Assembly (NCBI GenBank): GCA_016719465.1
Contig: JADJYY010000010.1
Coordinates: forward strand, 1 to 64,000
Direction: 5' to 3'
DNA from: Hydrogenophilales bacterium
Lineage (GTDB): Bacteria; Pseudomonadota; Gammaproteobacteria; Burkholderiales; Thiobacillaceae
DNA length: 64,000 nt
Part shown: one piece after another, positions 17,370-26,155 of the stretch
Layout of the letters: each line of letters begins with the position of its first letter
How positions within the stretch are numbered: position 1 is the first letter of the stretch
Notes under the pieces: generated by a model
What the model saw: only the letters and a program-made list of their open reading frames with translations
What the model was told of the DNA's origin: nothing
Databases searched by the model: none
Made by a program: the position numbers and the translations under genes

Positions 17370-17909
17370 ATGGAACAATTTCACGGCACCACCATTCTCT
17401 CGGTCCGGCGGGGGGAATCCGTCGCCATGGGCGGCGATGGCCAGGTCACCCTGGGCAACATCGTCATCAAGGCCGGCGCCCGCAAGGTGCGCCGCCTGTA
17501 TCAGGAGCGCATCCTGGCCGGGTTCGCGGGGGGCACGGCGGATGCCTTCACGCTGTTCGAACGTTTCGAGGCCAAGCTGGAAAAACACCAGGGCCATCTG
17601 GTCCGAAGCGCGGTGGAACTGGCCAAGGACTGGCGCACCGATCGCATGTTGCGTCGCCTGGAAGCCATGCTGGCGGTGGCGGATCGCGCCAGCACGCTGA
17701 TCATCACCGGCGCCGGCGACGTGCTGGAACCGGAGCAGGGCATCGCCGCCATCGGCAGCGGCGGCGCCTATGCCCAATCCGCCGCCCGCGCCCTGCTGGA
17801 ACATACCGACCTGGACCCGGAAACCATCGTGCGGGAAGCCATCGGCATCGCCGCCGACGTCTGCATCTACACCAACCGCAACATCCTGATCGAGACGATC
17901 ACGCCCTGA
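17370..17909 (+). CDS. hslV: ATP-dependent protease peptidase subunit HslV
   Basis: A 179-residue proteasome-like peptidase. The start at 17370 is internal to a longer open frame but matches the family opening MEQFHGTTILSVRRG; the mature N-terminal Thr is in GTTILS. VAMGGDGQVTLGN, GFAGGTADAFTLFERFE and IGSGGAYAQSAARAL are conserved. HslV normally works with the ATPase HslU, which usually follows directly; here the next gene is convergent regA, overlapping by 11 bp. Confidence 0.95.
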   Translation: MEQFHGTTILSVRRGESVAMGGDGQVTLGNIVIKAGARKVRRLYQERILAGFAGGTADAFTLFERFEAKLEKHQGHLVRSAVELAKDWRTDRMLRRLEAMLAVADRASTLIITGAGDVLEPEQGIAAIGSGGAYAQSAARALLEHTDLDPETIVREAIGIAADVCIYTNRNILIETITP

Positions 17910-18432
17910 CCGGGTGCTTCGCCAGCTTGCGTTGCAGGGTGCGGCGGTGCATCTTCAGCGCCCGCGCCGTGGCCGACAGATTGCCGTCGTGCTCGGCCAG
18001 CACCTTCTGGATATGTTCCCATTCCAGCCTGTCCAGGGACATGGGCGCATCCGGCGGGCGTGCATCCGCGTCACCCTCCAGCCTGCCCAGAGCCTGGAGA
18101 ATCTCATCCACGCCGGCCGGCTTGGGCAGGTAGTGCACCGCCCCCAGCTTGATCGCCTCCACCGCCGTGGCGATGCTGGCATAGCCCGTCAGGAGCAGGA
18201 TGCGGATGCCGGGATGGAGCGCCTTCAGGAACGGAATCAGACGCAGGCCGGAATCGGTGCCCAGGCGCAGATCCAGGATGGCGGCATGGAAAGGCCGTGT
18301 CGAGTCCGCCAGGGCTTCCTCCCCCGTGTTCGCCACCACCACCTCGTGGCCGCGCCGACCGAGGGCGCACGCCAGGGTATCGGCGAACACCGCGTCGTCG
18401 TCCACCACCAGAATGCGCCAGGCCGCGCTCAT
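17899..18432 (-). CDS. regA: RegA/PrrA/ActR-type response regulator
   Basis: A 177-residue regulator. The receiver shows DDD near the N-terminus, the phospho-acceptor in AILDLRLG (about residue 53) and KP in YLPKP. The C-terminal Fis-type helix-turn-helix ends WEHIQKVLAEHDGNLSATAR and MHRRTLQRKLAK, the RegA signature. The pair controls redox-responsive genes such as those for terminal oxidases, CO2 fixation or denitrification in other proteobacteria; here that is inference. It is translated with regB (4-bp overlap). Confidence 0.88.
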   Translation of the reverse strand: MSAAWRILVVDDDAVFADTLACALGRRGHEVVVANTGEEALADSTRPFHAAILDLRLGTDSGLRLIPFLKALHPGIRILLLTGYASIATAVEAIKLGAVHYLPKPAGVDEILQALGRLEGDADARPPDAPMSLDRLEWEHIQKVLAEHDGNLSATARALKMHRRTLQRKLAKHPVRA

Positions 18433-19673
18433 GCCCGCTCCGCCCCGGGAGTGGCGGGAAACTCCAGCCGGGCGATGACCCCGCCACCGGGCCGGTTCGC
18501 CAGATCAAGGCGCCCACCCAGCCGATCCATGGCGGCCCTGACGATGTCCAGCCCGACCCCCCAGCCCGGCGAATTTTCCGTCCCTCCGCCCAGGCCGGGG
18601 CCCCGGTCGGCCACCTGGATGGCGACCAGCCCATCCGTCTCCGCCGCCGTCACGCGGATTTCGCCGGGTGAGAGCCGGGCCGCGTTGTTCAACAGGGTGA
18701 CCAGGGCGGCCTCCAGGGCCGCGTCATCCGGGATCGCCTGGGCATGCGGCGACACCTCGAGATCGACGCGCGCGTCCGGCCACAACAGGCCCCAGTGTTC
18801 CAGGACGCGCCGCAGCCAGCCGGCCAGGGCCACTCGCGGCGCATCGTGCCGGTCGCGCCCACGCGCCACCCCGGCCAGGCGTTCCAGCACCTTCTCCAGC
18901 CTGGCCACCTGGCCGGACAACAACGCCAGGGGCTGGTCCAGTTCATCGTCCCCGGCATAGTCCCGGCGCAATTCGTCAAGCGTAATGCGTACCGAAGCCA
19001 GGGGCGTGGCCAGGTCATGGGCCGCCGAGGCGGCCTGGAGCCCCAGGGCGAACAGGTGATCATCGCGCAGGCGTTGTTCCCGGACCCGGGCCAGTTCGGC
19101 GTCCCGCCGCCGCAAGGTGGCCGCCAGGCGACCGGCGAACGTCGCCACCAGGGCGACGGTAAGCAGGAAATTGAGCCACATGCCGGTCAGATGCAGGTCC
19201 ACCGCCATGGTCTGGGACACCTGAAGCTCCAGGGGCGCGTAGTAGCGCATGAGCAGGGTGTAGAGCACACCCACCCACGCGGCCATGCCCCAGGCGTGCA
19301 AGCTCGGCAGGGTGACGGCGGCAAGGATGAGGGGAACCAGCAGCAGGGAAATGAAGGGGTTGGCGTAGCCCCCGGTGAGATAGACCAGGGCGGCGATGCT
19401 GGCCGCATCCACCGCCAGTTGCAGCGACACCTCCAGGCTGTCGGTGCCGCCCGCGCGAAGTCGCAGCCAGGCGAGGGCATTGAGCACCGCATGCAGGAAC
19501 AGGATCAGTCCCAGCGTGGACAGCGGCAGGCGCGCGTCGAGGACGCCCGCCAGCAGCCCTATCCCGGCGGCCTCGGCGAGGATCAGGGCGGCGCGCGTGA
19601 CGACCAGGCGGCGCTGGGCGGCGGCGGGCAGGGTTTCCAGACCAGGAGCGAAATTCAGGGATAACGGCGACAT
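18429..19673 (-). CDS. regB: RegB/PrrB-type redox sensor histidine kinase without cysteine
   Basis: A 414-residue kinase; the start at 19673 (MSPLSLNF) is chosen over a longer low-quality N-terminus. About six membrane helices occupy residues 25-185, including GGYANPFISLLLVP, which matches the quinone-linked RegB motif. The H-box is SAAHDLATPLASVRITLDEL, the N-box LVTLLNNAARLS and the G-boxes DRGPGLGG and GWGVGLDI. No cysteine occurs in the protein, so the redox-active Cys of Rhodobacter RegB is missing and any signal would have to come through the quinone site. The operon is regB-regA. Confidence 0.85.
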   Translation of the reverse strand: MSPLSLNFAPGLETLPAAAQRRLVVTRAALILAEAAGIGLLAGVLDARLPLSTLGLILFLHAVLNALAWLRLRAGGTDSLEVSLQLAVDAASIAALVYLTGGYANPFISLLLVPLILAAVTLPSLHAWGMAAWVGVLYTLLMRYYAPLELQVSQTMAVDLHLTGMWLNFLLTVALVATFAGRLAATLRRRDAELARVREQRLRDDHLFALGLQAASAAHDLATPLASVRITLDELRRDYAGDDELDQPLALLSGQVARLEKVLERLAGVARGRDRHDAPRVALAGWLRRVLEHWGLLWPDARVDLEVSPHAQAIPDDAALEAALVTLLNNAARLSPGEIRVTAAETDGLVAIQVADRGPGLGGGTENSPGWGVGLDIVRAAMDRLGGRLDLANRPGGGVIARLEFPATPGAERA

Positions 19674-19740
19674 GGCGTGAATTTTAACGTTCCCGGCGCC
19701 CGCCGCCCCGCGACAACATGCCACATTCACGGGCGCGGCC

Positions 19741-19816
19741 GGCCCGACTAGCATGCGCGGGCTTCCATACGTTCACACGTATCGATTCGGGCCCGCCTTG
19801 TCGGGCCCTTTTTTTT
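19741..19816 (+). promoter_or_regulatory. Candidate transcription attenuator leading the copper-receptor gene
   Basis: Three pieces can pair in two ways. GGCCCGAC (19741-19748) is the exact complement of GTCGGGCC (19800-19807), and the latter also forms the 3' arm of the terminator hairpin. A small hairpin ATACGT-TCAC-ACGTAT (19767-19782) lies between. This is a terminator/anti-terminator layout, but the transcript start is not known. Confidence 0.4.
19789..19816 (+). terminator. Intrinsic terminator in the 5' leader of the TonB-receptor gene
   Basis: GGGCCCG and CGGGCCC form a 7-bp stem around CCTTGT, followed by eight T. No plus-strand gene precedes it closer than hslV (ends 17909), so it ends either a leader RNA of the receptor gene or an unannotated small RNA. 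Confidence 0.8.
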
Positions 19817-19939
19817 CACCGCCTGGGAGATGGGCGGCATGCCCCACTCCCACAGCTTGGTATTGCGGCGATTTGCCGCATACATGAACTGGCCGGCGCC
19901 TTCTAACATGCGGCGCTTTTTGACGCCGGAACCCGACAG

Positions 19940-22219
19940 ATGAAAACCCGACTGACGCCCATCGCCGCCCTGCTGGCGCTGCATGCCGCGCCCGCCATGG
20001 CCATGGAGATTCACACCCTGGACAGCATCGTGGTCACCGCCACGAGGCCCATCACCGACCCGGCCATGCTGTTCCGCCTGGACGACGAGGACATCGCCGG
20101 GCGCCGCGCGGCCACCAGCGACAGCGCCAGCCTGCTGCGAGACATTCCCGGCGTCACCCTGTACGGCGCGGGTGGGGTCTCCAGCCTGCCGGCGATACAC
20201 GGCCTGGCGGACGATCGCCTGCGCATCAAGGTGGACGGCATGGATCTGATCGCCGCGTGCCCCAACCACATGAATTCTCCGCTTTCCCACATCGACCCCA
20301 GCGCGGTGGAAAACGTGAAGGTCTATGCCGGAGTCAGCCCGGTCAGCGTCGGTGGCGACAGCATCGGCGGCGGCATCGTCGTGGAATCGGCCCCGGCGGC
20401 CTTCGCCAAGCCCGGCGAGGGCAGACTGTTGAAGGGCGAGGCGGGCACGTTCTATCGAAGCAACGGCGATGCCCGGGGCGCCAACCTGGCGGTCACCCTG
20501 GCCAGCGAGAATGTCAGCCTCGGCTACACCGGCGCCTATGCCGAGGCCGACAATTACCAGGCCGGGGACAATTTCAAGACCTATACCTTCACCGGTCGGC
20601 CCGGGCATACGCTGGCGCGCGACGAGGCGGGCTCCACGGCTTACGAATCCCTCAACCAGGCCCTGAACCTGGCCTGGAAGAACGACGACCACCTGTTCGA
20701 TTTCAAATACGGTCGCCAGCATATCCCCGACGAGAACTACCCCAACCAGCGCATGGACATGACGGACAACGTCAGCGACCAGTTCAACCTGGCTTACACG
20801 GGCAAGCAGGATTGGGGCACCCTGAAGGCGCGGGCCTATTACGAGCATACGGAACACGAGATGGATTTCGGCGATGACAAGCGCTACTGGTATGGCGCGG
20901 CCTCCGGCGGCAACAACCCGCCCGGTGGCAACGCCACCCCCTGCGCGCCCATCGGCCCCAACTGCGCCGCCGGCATGCCCATGTATACCGACGGCAAGAA
21001 CACCGGCCTGACCCTGGCCGCCGACATCCGCCTGGCCCGGGGCGACATCCTCCGTGTTGGCGGCGAGTACCAGGCCTATCGTCTGGACGACTGGTGGACA
21101 CCCTCCGGCTCCATGATGTGGCCGGGCACGTTCTGGAATATCAACGACGGACGGCGGGACCGCTATGCCCTGTTCGGCGAGTGGGAAACTCGCAAGGACC
21201 GCTGGACCCACATCCTGGGCTTGCGTCATGAAACCGTGGATATGGATAGCGGCGACGCGCGGGGCTACAAGACGAACCTTGCCGGAGCGCCCATGCCCGG
21301 CACCGACGTGGGCAACCAGATCGCCGAGAGCACCGCCTTCAACGCACGATCCCACGACAAGACCGACCACAACTGGGATCTATCCTGGCTCGCCCGTTAC
21401 GTGCCGGACACCACGCGCGGCCTGGAAATCGGCCTGGCGCAAAAGACCCGCTCGCCCAACCTGTACGAGCGTTACACCTGGTCCACCTGGCAGATGGCGG
21501 CCCTCATGAACAACTTCGTCGGCGACGGCAACGGTTACGTGGGCAACCTGAACCTGAAGCCGGAAACGGCCCGCACTCTGAGCCTATCCGCCGATTGGCA
21601 CGATGCCGCCAAGGAAAAATGGGGCCTCAAGCTCACGCCCTACTACACCCATGTGAAGGACTACATCGACGCCCGTCGCGTCACCAACAATGCCAACCAG
21701 TTCAACGTGCTGCAATACGCCAACCAGTCCGCCCGACTCTACGGCATCGACCTCTCCGGACATGCCCTGGTCGCCCGCGCCACCGGCTATGGCGACTTCA
21801 CCGTGAAGGGCCTGATGAGTTATACCCGCGGGAAAAACCGCGACACGGACGACAATCTCTACAACATCATGCCCCTCAACGCCAAACTGGCCCTCGCACA
21901 GCGACTCGGTGCCTGGCGCAATACCTTGGAAGGCGAGTTCGTGGCCCGCAAGGAGGATGTCTCCAGCGTGCGCAATGAAATGGAAACCCCGGGCTATGGC
22001 CTGATCCACCTGCGCAGCCGCTACGAACAGAAGACCTGGAGCGTGGACTTCGGCATCGAGAACCTGTTCGACCGCCTCTACTACCTGCCCCTGGGCGGGG
22101 CCTATGTGGGCCAGGGCACGACCATGACGAACCCGCCACTGCCCAATTACCCCCAGTGGGGCACCCCCGTACCCGGCCCCGGCCGATCCCTCTATGTCGG
22201 TTTGAATGTCAAATTCTGA
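19940..22219 (+). CDS. TonB-dependent copper receptor (OprC/NosA-like)
   Basis: A 759-residue outer-membrane receptor. It has a signal peptide (ending around AMAME), a TonB box-like HTLDSIVVTA, a plug domain with GLADDRLRIKVDGMD, and a beta-barrel ending in GLNVKF. Residues C107-x3-M111 (in ACPNHMNSP) and H306-x-M308 (in EHEMDF) match the positions of the Cu ligands described for OprC. The next gene encodes a PCuAC copper chaperone, supporting a copper role. The leader contains the terminator described separately. Confidence 0.88.
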   Translation: MKTRLTPIAALLALHAAPAMAMEIHTLDSIVVTATRPITDPAMLFRLDDEDIAGRRAATSDSASLLRDIPGVTLYGAGGVSSLPAIHGLADDRLRIKVDGMDLIAACPNHMNSPLSHIDPSAVENVKVYAGVSPVSVGGDSIGGGIVVESAPAAFAKPGEGRLLKGEAGTFYRSNGDARGANLAVTLASENVSLGYTGAYAEADNYQAGDNFKTYTFTGRPGHTLARDEAGSTAYESLNQALNLAWKNDDHLFDFKYGRQHIPDENYPNQRMDMTDNVSDQFNLAYTGKQDWGTLKARAYYEHTEHEMDFGDDKRYWYGAASGGNNPPGGNATPCAPIGPNCAAGMPMYTDGKNTGLTLAADIRLARGDILRVGGEYQAYRLDDWWTPSGSMMWPGTFWNINDGRRDRYALFGEWETRKDRWTHILGLRHETVDMDSGDARGYKTNLAGAPMPGTDVGNQIAESTAFNARSHDKTDHNWDLSWLARYVPDTTRGLEIGLAQKTRSPNLYERYTWSTWQMAALMNNFVGDGNGYVGNLNLKPETARTLSLSADWHDAAKEKWGLKLTPYYTHVKDYIDARRVTNNANQFNVLQYANQSARLYGIDLSGHALVARATGYGDFTVKGLMSYTRGKNRDTDDNLYNIMPLNAKLALAQRLGAWRNTLEGEFVARKEDVSSVRNEMETPGYGLIHLRSRYEQKTWSVDFGIENLFDRLYYLPLGGAYVGQGTTMTNPPLPNYPQWGTPVPGPGRSLYVGLNVKF

Positions 22220-22262
22220 CCAGAGTATGCTGACGCACAATCCAATCCAGAAAGGATTCACC

Positions 22263-22700
22263 ATGCAACACACCCTGATCCTGACCTTGATATCCCTGGC
22301 GCTGAGCGCGCCGGCAATGGCGGACAACGTCAAGATCGATGCCCCCTGGGTCCGCGCCACCGCCCCCGGCCAGAAAGTTGCGGGGGGGTTCATGACCCTC
22401 ACCGCCGACGCCGACATGGTCCTGGTGGGAGGATCGAGTCCGGTCTCGAAGCACATCGAGCTGCACTACATGAAGATGGAGGACGGCGTCATGGAAATGC
22501 GCGAGATGAAGGAAATCCGCCTGCCCAAGGACCAGGCCGTGGCCCTGGAACCGGGTGGCCTGCATGTCATGTTCATCGGCCTGAAGAAGCCGATCACGGA
22601 AGGCCAGAAAGTGCCCCTGTCCCTGATCGTCAAGGCCGCGAACGGCAAGCGGAAAACCATCGCGCTGGAGGCGGAGGCGCGCAGGACCAGCGGCCACTGA
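22263..22700 (+). CDS. Periplasmic copper chaperone PCu(A)C
   Basis: A 145-residue periplasmic protein with a signal peptide (SLALSAPAMA). The DUF461 copper site is visible as ELHYMKMEDGVMEMREM followed by GGLHVMF, giving the His/Met ligand spacing. PCuAC delivers Cu(I) to the CuA centre of cytochrome oxidases or similar sites. It starts 44 bp behind the receptor and has a ribosome-binding site (AAAGGA). A bidirectional terminator follows. Confidence 0.92.
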   Translation: MQHTLILTLISLALSAPAMADNVKIDAPWVRATAPGQKVAGGFMTLTADADMVLVGGSSPVSKHIELHYMKMEDGVMEMREMKEIRLPKDQAVALEPGGLHVMFIGLKKPITEGQKVPLSLIVKAANGKRKTIALEAEARRTSGH

Positions 22701-22726
22701 GCCAATCACACCCACGACACACCCAC

Positions 22727-22756
22727 AAAAAAAGCCGGCTTGCACCGGCTTTTTTT
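22727..22756. terminator. Bidirectional terminator between PCuAC and phoU
   Basis: A stem of GCCGG/CCGGC with A7 on the left and T7 on the right around CTTGCA. It serves both convergent genes. Confidence 0.85.
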
Positions 22757-22776
22757 GTGGATTGCGCCAACAGGGC

Positions 22777-23478
22777 CTACTGGATTTCCCGCTCCAGTTC
22801 CTCGATGGTGGTATGCCGCACGTCCTTGCCCTTGACCATGAACACCACGTACTCGGACATGTTCTTGGCATGGTCGCCGATGCGCTCGATGGCCTTCACC
22901 ACGAACAGCAGATCGATGAAGGTGGAGATGGTGCGGGGATCTTCCATCATGAAGGTGATGAGATGGCGCGTGATGAGATGGAATTCCTCGTCCACCTCCA
23001 TGTCCTGGCGCGCCACGCCGGCGGCGCCGGAAACATCCAGGCGGGCGAAGGCGTCGAGGGATTCCCGCAGCATCTTGGTGGCCATGCCGGCCATGTATTT
23101 GATCTCGTTGTAACGGGGCGTGACGATGCGGTCGTTGTCATAGACCTTGATGGCGAAGCGGGCGATCTTGGCCGCCTCGTCGCCGATGCGCTCCAGGTCG
23201 GTGATGGTCTTGATGATGGTCAGGATCATGCGCAGGTCGCTGGCGGTGGGCTGGCGCAGCGCGATGATCTGGGTACAGGCCTCGTCCGCCGCCACCTCCA
23301 GGGCGTTGACCCGGTGATCCTGGTCGATCACCGTCTCGGCCAGCTTGGTGTTGCCGGTGATCAAGGCCTCCACGGCCTGGGTGACCTGCTCCTCGACCAT
23401 GCCGCCCATCTCCAGCACGCGGGCGCGCACCGCCTCCATGTCGGCGTCGAATTGCTTGTAAATGTGTTCGCTGGGCAT
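22777..23478 (-). CDS. phoU: Phosphate transport system regulator PhoU
   Basis: A 233-residue all-helical protein with two PhoU repeats. Metal-binding motifs are DLERIGDEAAKIA in the first repeat and AIERIGDHAKNMSEYV in the second. PhoU links the Pst transporter to PhoR signalling. The phoBR genes lie 6.7 kb away on the opposite strand, and no pst genes are in the window. Monocistronic by layout, with the terminator just behind it. Confidence 0.93.
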   Translation of the reverse strand: MPSEHIYKQFDADMEAVRARVLEMGGMVEEQVTQAVEALITGNTKLAETVIDQDHRVNALEVAADEACTQIIALRQPTASDLRMILTIIKTITDLERIGDEAAKIARFAIKVYDNDRIVTPRYNEIKYMAGMATKMLRESLDAFARLDVSGAAGVARQDMEVDEEFHLITRHLITFMMEDPRTISTFIDLLFVVKAIERIGDHAKNMSEYVVFMVKGKDVRHTTIEELEREIQ

Positions 23479-23549
23479 TGCCTCTCCTCAATCACGACAC
23501 TTTGTCTGGCGGTAGCGGGGGATTATAAGCACGCCAACCCCGCTGATTA

Positions 23550-23990
23550 TTACAACTCGGTGACAAATGGCACCGCCAACCGCATTCCGTCCAGATCCAG
23601 TGTCATGAGCCATTCGCGGGAACCGGTCACGCACACCGGAAGGGTGACTCGGGTCCGGAATACGCCCTCCTTATCGGCACGCAGGACGTATTGATTGAAT
23701 CCCATGTCCATGCCTTCCATGGTGAAGCGGGCCTCCACCTTGCCGGCCCCCGCGGCCGCGACCCGGAGCTCGAAGGGCCGCAGGGGTCTGATGCCTCCCG
23801 TGGCGCCGATGCGGATGGCGCGACCTGCCACCTCGACGGCGCAGCCCGCCGCCAGGTCGGGGCAATTCACGCTGGCGGCGGGTTTTTCCCGGCGTTCCGC
23901 GTTCATCCAGACCACCAGGCCGATCATGGCCATCAGCACCAGGGGCAAGACCCGGTTGAGCCGATGGATCCCGGTCAAGGCGACACCCAT
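23550..23990 (-). CDS. Membrane-anchored hypothetical protein
   Basis: A 146-residue protein with one N-terminal membrane helix (VLPLVLMAMIGLVVWMN) and a soluble, beta-rich domain outside the membrane. A cysteine pair (NCPDLAAGC) and FTMEGMDMGFNQY recall small YtkA/FixH-like periplasmic proteins that handle metal or assemble oxidases, but the match is loose. The start at 23990 is the first protein-like Met; its first codons overlap the end of the MutT/ThiE gene. Confidence 0.6.
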   Translation of the reverse strand: MGVALTGIHRLNRVLPLVLMAMIGLVVWMNAERREKPAASVNCPDLAAGCAVEVAGRAIRIGATGGIRPLRPFELRVAAAGAGKVEARFTMEGMDMGFNQYVLRADKEGVFRTRVTLPVCVTGSREWLMTLDLDGMRLAVPFVTEL

Positions 23991-24929
23991 GCCCGGCTCT
24001 TCAGCGCCACGCCATGGGCACCATGGCCCCGGGCCGTGGCCAGGTCCTCCAGGGCGAGGCCGCCCAGGGCATATACGGGCAAGGGATAATCCCGCAGGCA
24101 CTCCACAAACCGCGCCCAACCCAGGGTTTCCGCCCCGGGGTGGCTGGTGGTGGGCAGCACCGGGGACAGCACCACGAAATCCAGGTCGAGCTCGGCGGCG
24201 CGGGCCAATTCCCGGGAATCGTGGCAGGAGGCGGCCACCCATTCCAGGTCGGGCCGGGATGACGCCGCCATGAGTTGGGCGCCGCTGAGATGGGCGCCCA
24301 CGCCCAGTTCCGAGGCCAGGGCCAGATCGGCGTTCAGCATCAGCCGGGCGCCCCGGTCACGACAGCGCGCCGCGACGGCCCCGGCCAGGCGCCGCCAATC
24401 CGCCCCGGTCAGGTGCTTTTCCCGCAGCTGGACGAGCCTCAAGCCCTGTTCCAGGCGCGCGTCGAGGGCGGCGAGAAACGCCGCTTCCCCCAGCCTGGCC
24501 AGGTCGGAAATGGCATATTCCAGGGGCAGGGACAGGCCACGCAATATCGGTCCGTTGGCGGGCAGGATGGGGGAAACCCTCGGGCGAATCCATGCCCCTG
24601 TCCGCGCGCGTCCAGGCCAGGGCCTGGCCCTCATGGGGATGGGGTTCGCCGCGCCAGCCGGTTACCCGGAAGAATCGCAGCATCACATGGGCATGGGGAT
24701 AGACAAAGGCGCGATTGAGCCAGGGCCAGGCCTCGATCACCTCGATCCCCAGTTCCTCGCGCAACTCCCGCGCCAGCGCCTGAGGGGCGGATTCGCCGGC
24801 CTCCAGCTTGCCGCCGGGAAACTCCCACCAGCCGGCGTAGGCCTTGCCCTCCGGCCGGCGGGCCATGAGGAAAGAACCATCCGGCCGCTCCAGCACGGCG
24901 GCGGCCACCTCCACGACGCGGGCGTTCAT
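23975..24929 (-). pseudogene. MutT (Nudix) / ThiE-like fusion protein, broken by a one-base frameshift
   Basis: The N-terminal half (start 24929, overlapping the M48 stop) is a Nudix hydrolase with the box GKLEAGESAPQALARELREE. Its frame turns to nonsense after GQALAWTRADRGMDSPE. The other half resumes in a neighbouring frame with VSPILPANGPIL and a thiamine-phosphate-synthase-like barrel (LVQLREKHLTG, ARLMLNADLALA, FVVLSPVLPTTSHPG, YALGGLALEDL). Dropping one C from the run at 24577-24579 joins them into the standard ~310-residue fusion of this family (8-oxo-dGTP pyrophosphohydrolase plus ThiE-like domain). It may be a sequencing error or a true recent mutation. Confidence 0.75.
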
Positions 24930-26155
24930 CGCGGCAGTCGAGCCAGGGCCTCTGCGGCCTGACGCGGCAGCTCGATGCCATTGCACAGGTCGGAGAACAA
25001 TCCCTTGCAATGGGTATCCTTCTGTCCGGCCAGGTTGACGGCCTGCTGGTAATACTGGCGGGCCGCCGCGAGACCCAGGCCTTCCGCCGCGGCGCCCAGG
25101 TAATACCAGCTGATGTCCTGGACGTAACCGACCTCGAGCACTTCCCGCGCCAGGAATTCCCAGGCTTGTTGCTCGTGATAGGCGCGCAGCTTGTCCTGGC
25201 GGCCGGAGAAGGCCATGGCGCAGCTGTCGCAGTTCAGCACCGCCTCGCCCTGCTTGAACGCCTGCACGGTCGGGTTGATCAGGGTCAACGGTCGCAGGTT
25301 CGGCGGCGGCGGCGCGCCGGGGGTCACATCGCGGACGTTGGCGGCCAGGCGGCTGGGCGGCACGACGGGGTTGGCGGCGGCCTCGGCATGGATCGGGCGC
25401 ATGTGGGGCACCAGTTCATCGAGGGCCGCCATGCGGGTCTCGGAGGCCGGGTGGGTGGAGAGCAGGTCGAAGCGCCCTTTCTCGCCGGAGGCCCCCATCA
25501 TCTTCTTCCAGAGTTCCGGCGCGGCGGCGGGATCGTAGCCCGCCCGGGCGGCCAGCTCGATGCCGATGCGGTCCGCCTCGCTTTCCGCGCCGCGGCTGTT
25601 GGGCAACTGCCAGAGCAGCAGGCTGGCGATGTCGCCGGTCTGCTGGCCGGTGCGACTGCCACCCGCCACGGCGGCCACCAGGATGTCCGAGAGCAGGCCC
25701 ACGGACATCTTTTCCGCGCCGTGATTGGCCAGGGCGTGGCCGATCTCGTGGCCCATGACCTGGGCGATCTCGTCGTCCGTGGCCTTGAGCTTGTCGATCA
25801 TGCCGGAATAGATGGCCATCTTGCCGCCGGGCATGCAGAAGGCGTTGATGGTCTTGGGATCGTCGATGACGTTCACTTCCCAGGCCCATGCCGCCGTGTC
25901 GGGCCGGTAGCGCACGGCCTGGGCCACCAGGCGGTCGGTGATGCCGCGCACCCGGCTCACCGTGGCGGAATCACCGTTCAGCCTGTTCTTCTTCGCATAG
26001 GGAGCCAGTTCGGCCTTGTAGGCGCTGACCGACTGGGCGATCACCGTGTTCTCCGGCATGAGGGAGAACTGGCTGCGCCCGGTCATGGGATTGCTGCTGC
26101 AGGCGGCAAGAAAGATGCCCAGGAGCGCCAGGGACGCGCCGCGCCGGCGTCTCAT
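24926..26155 (-). CDS. M48 family metalloprotease lipoprotein
   Basis: A 409-residue lipoprotein; the start at 26155 gives a lipobox (IFLAACSSN). The zinc motif is GHEIGHALANHG, with a third ligand in ESEADRIG, and PGGKMAIYSGM matches the LoiP/YggG/BepA family. A C-terminal region holds a Sel1/TPR-like stretch. The family degrades misfolded outer-membrane proteins. It follows ubiK with a four-base overlap. Confidence 0.9.
   Translation of the reverse strand: MRRRRGASLALLGIFLAACSSNPMTGRSQFSLMPENTVIAQSVSAYKAELAPYAKKNRLNGDSATVSRVRGITDRLVAQAVRYRPDTAAWAWEVNVIDDPKTINAFCMPGGKMAIYSGMIDKLKATDDEIAQVMGHEIGHALANHGAEKMSVGLLSDILVAAVAGGSRTGQQTGDIASLLLWQLPNSRGAESEADRIGIELAARAGYDPAAAPELWKKMMGASGEKGRFDLLSTHPASETRMAALDELVPHMRPIHAEAAANPVVPPSRLAANVRDVTPGAPPPPNLRPLTLINPTVQAFKQGEAVLNCDSCAMAFSGRQDKLRAYHEQQAWEFLAREVLEVGYVQDISWYYLGAAAEGLGLAAARQYYQQAVNLAGQKDTHCKGLFSDLCNGIELPRQAAEALARLPR

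Noticed and set aside
19674..19940. Cobalamin riboswitch upstream of the TonB receptor
   Set aside because: No B12-box or other conserved core is visible; the copper ligands point elsewhere.
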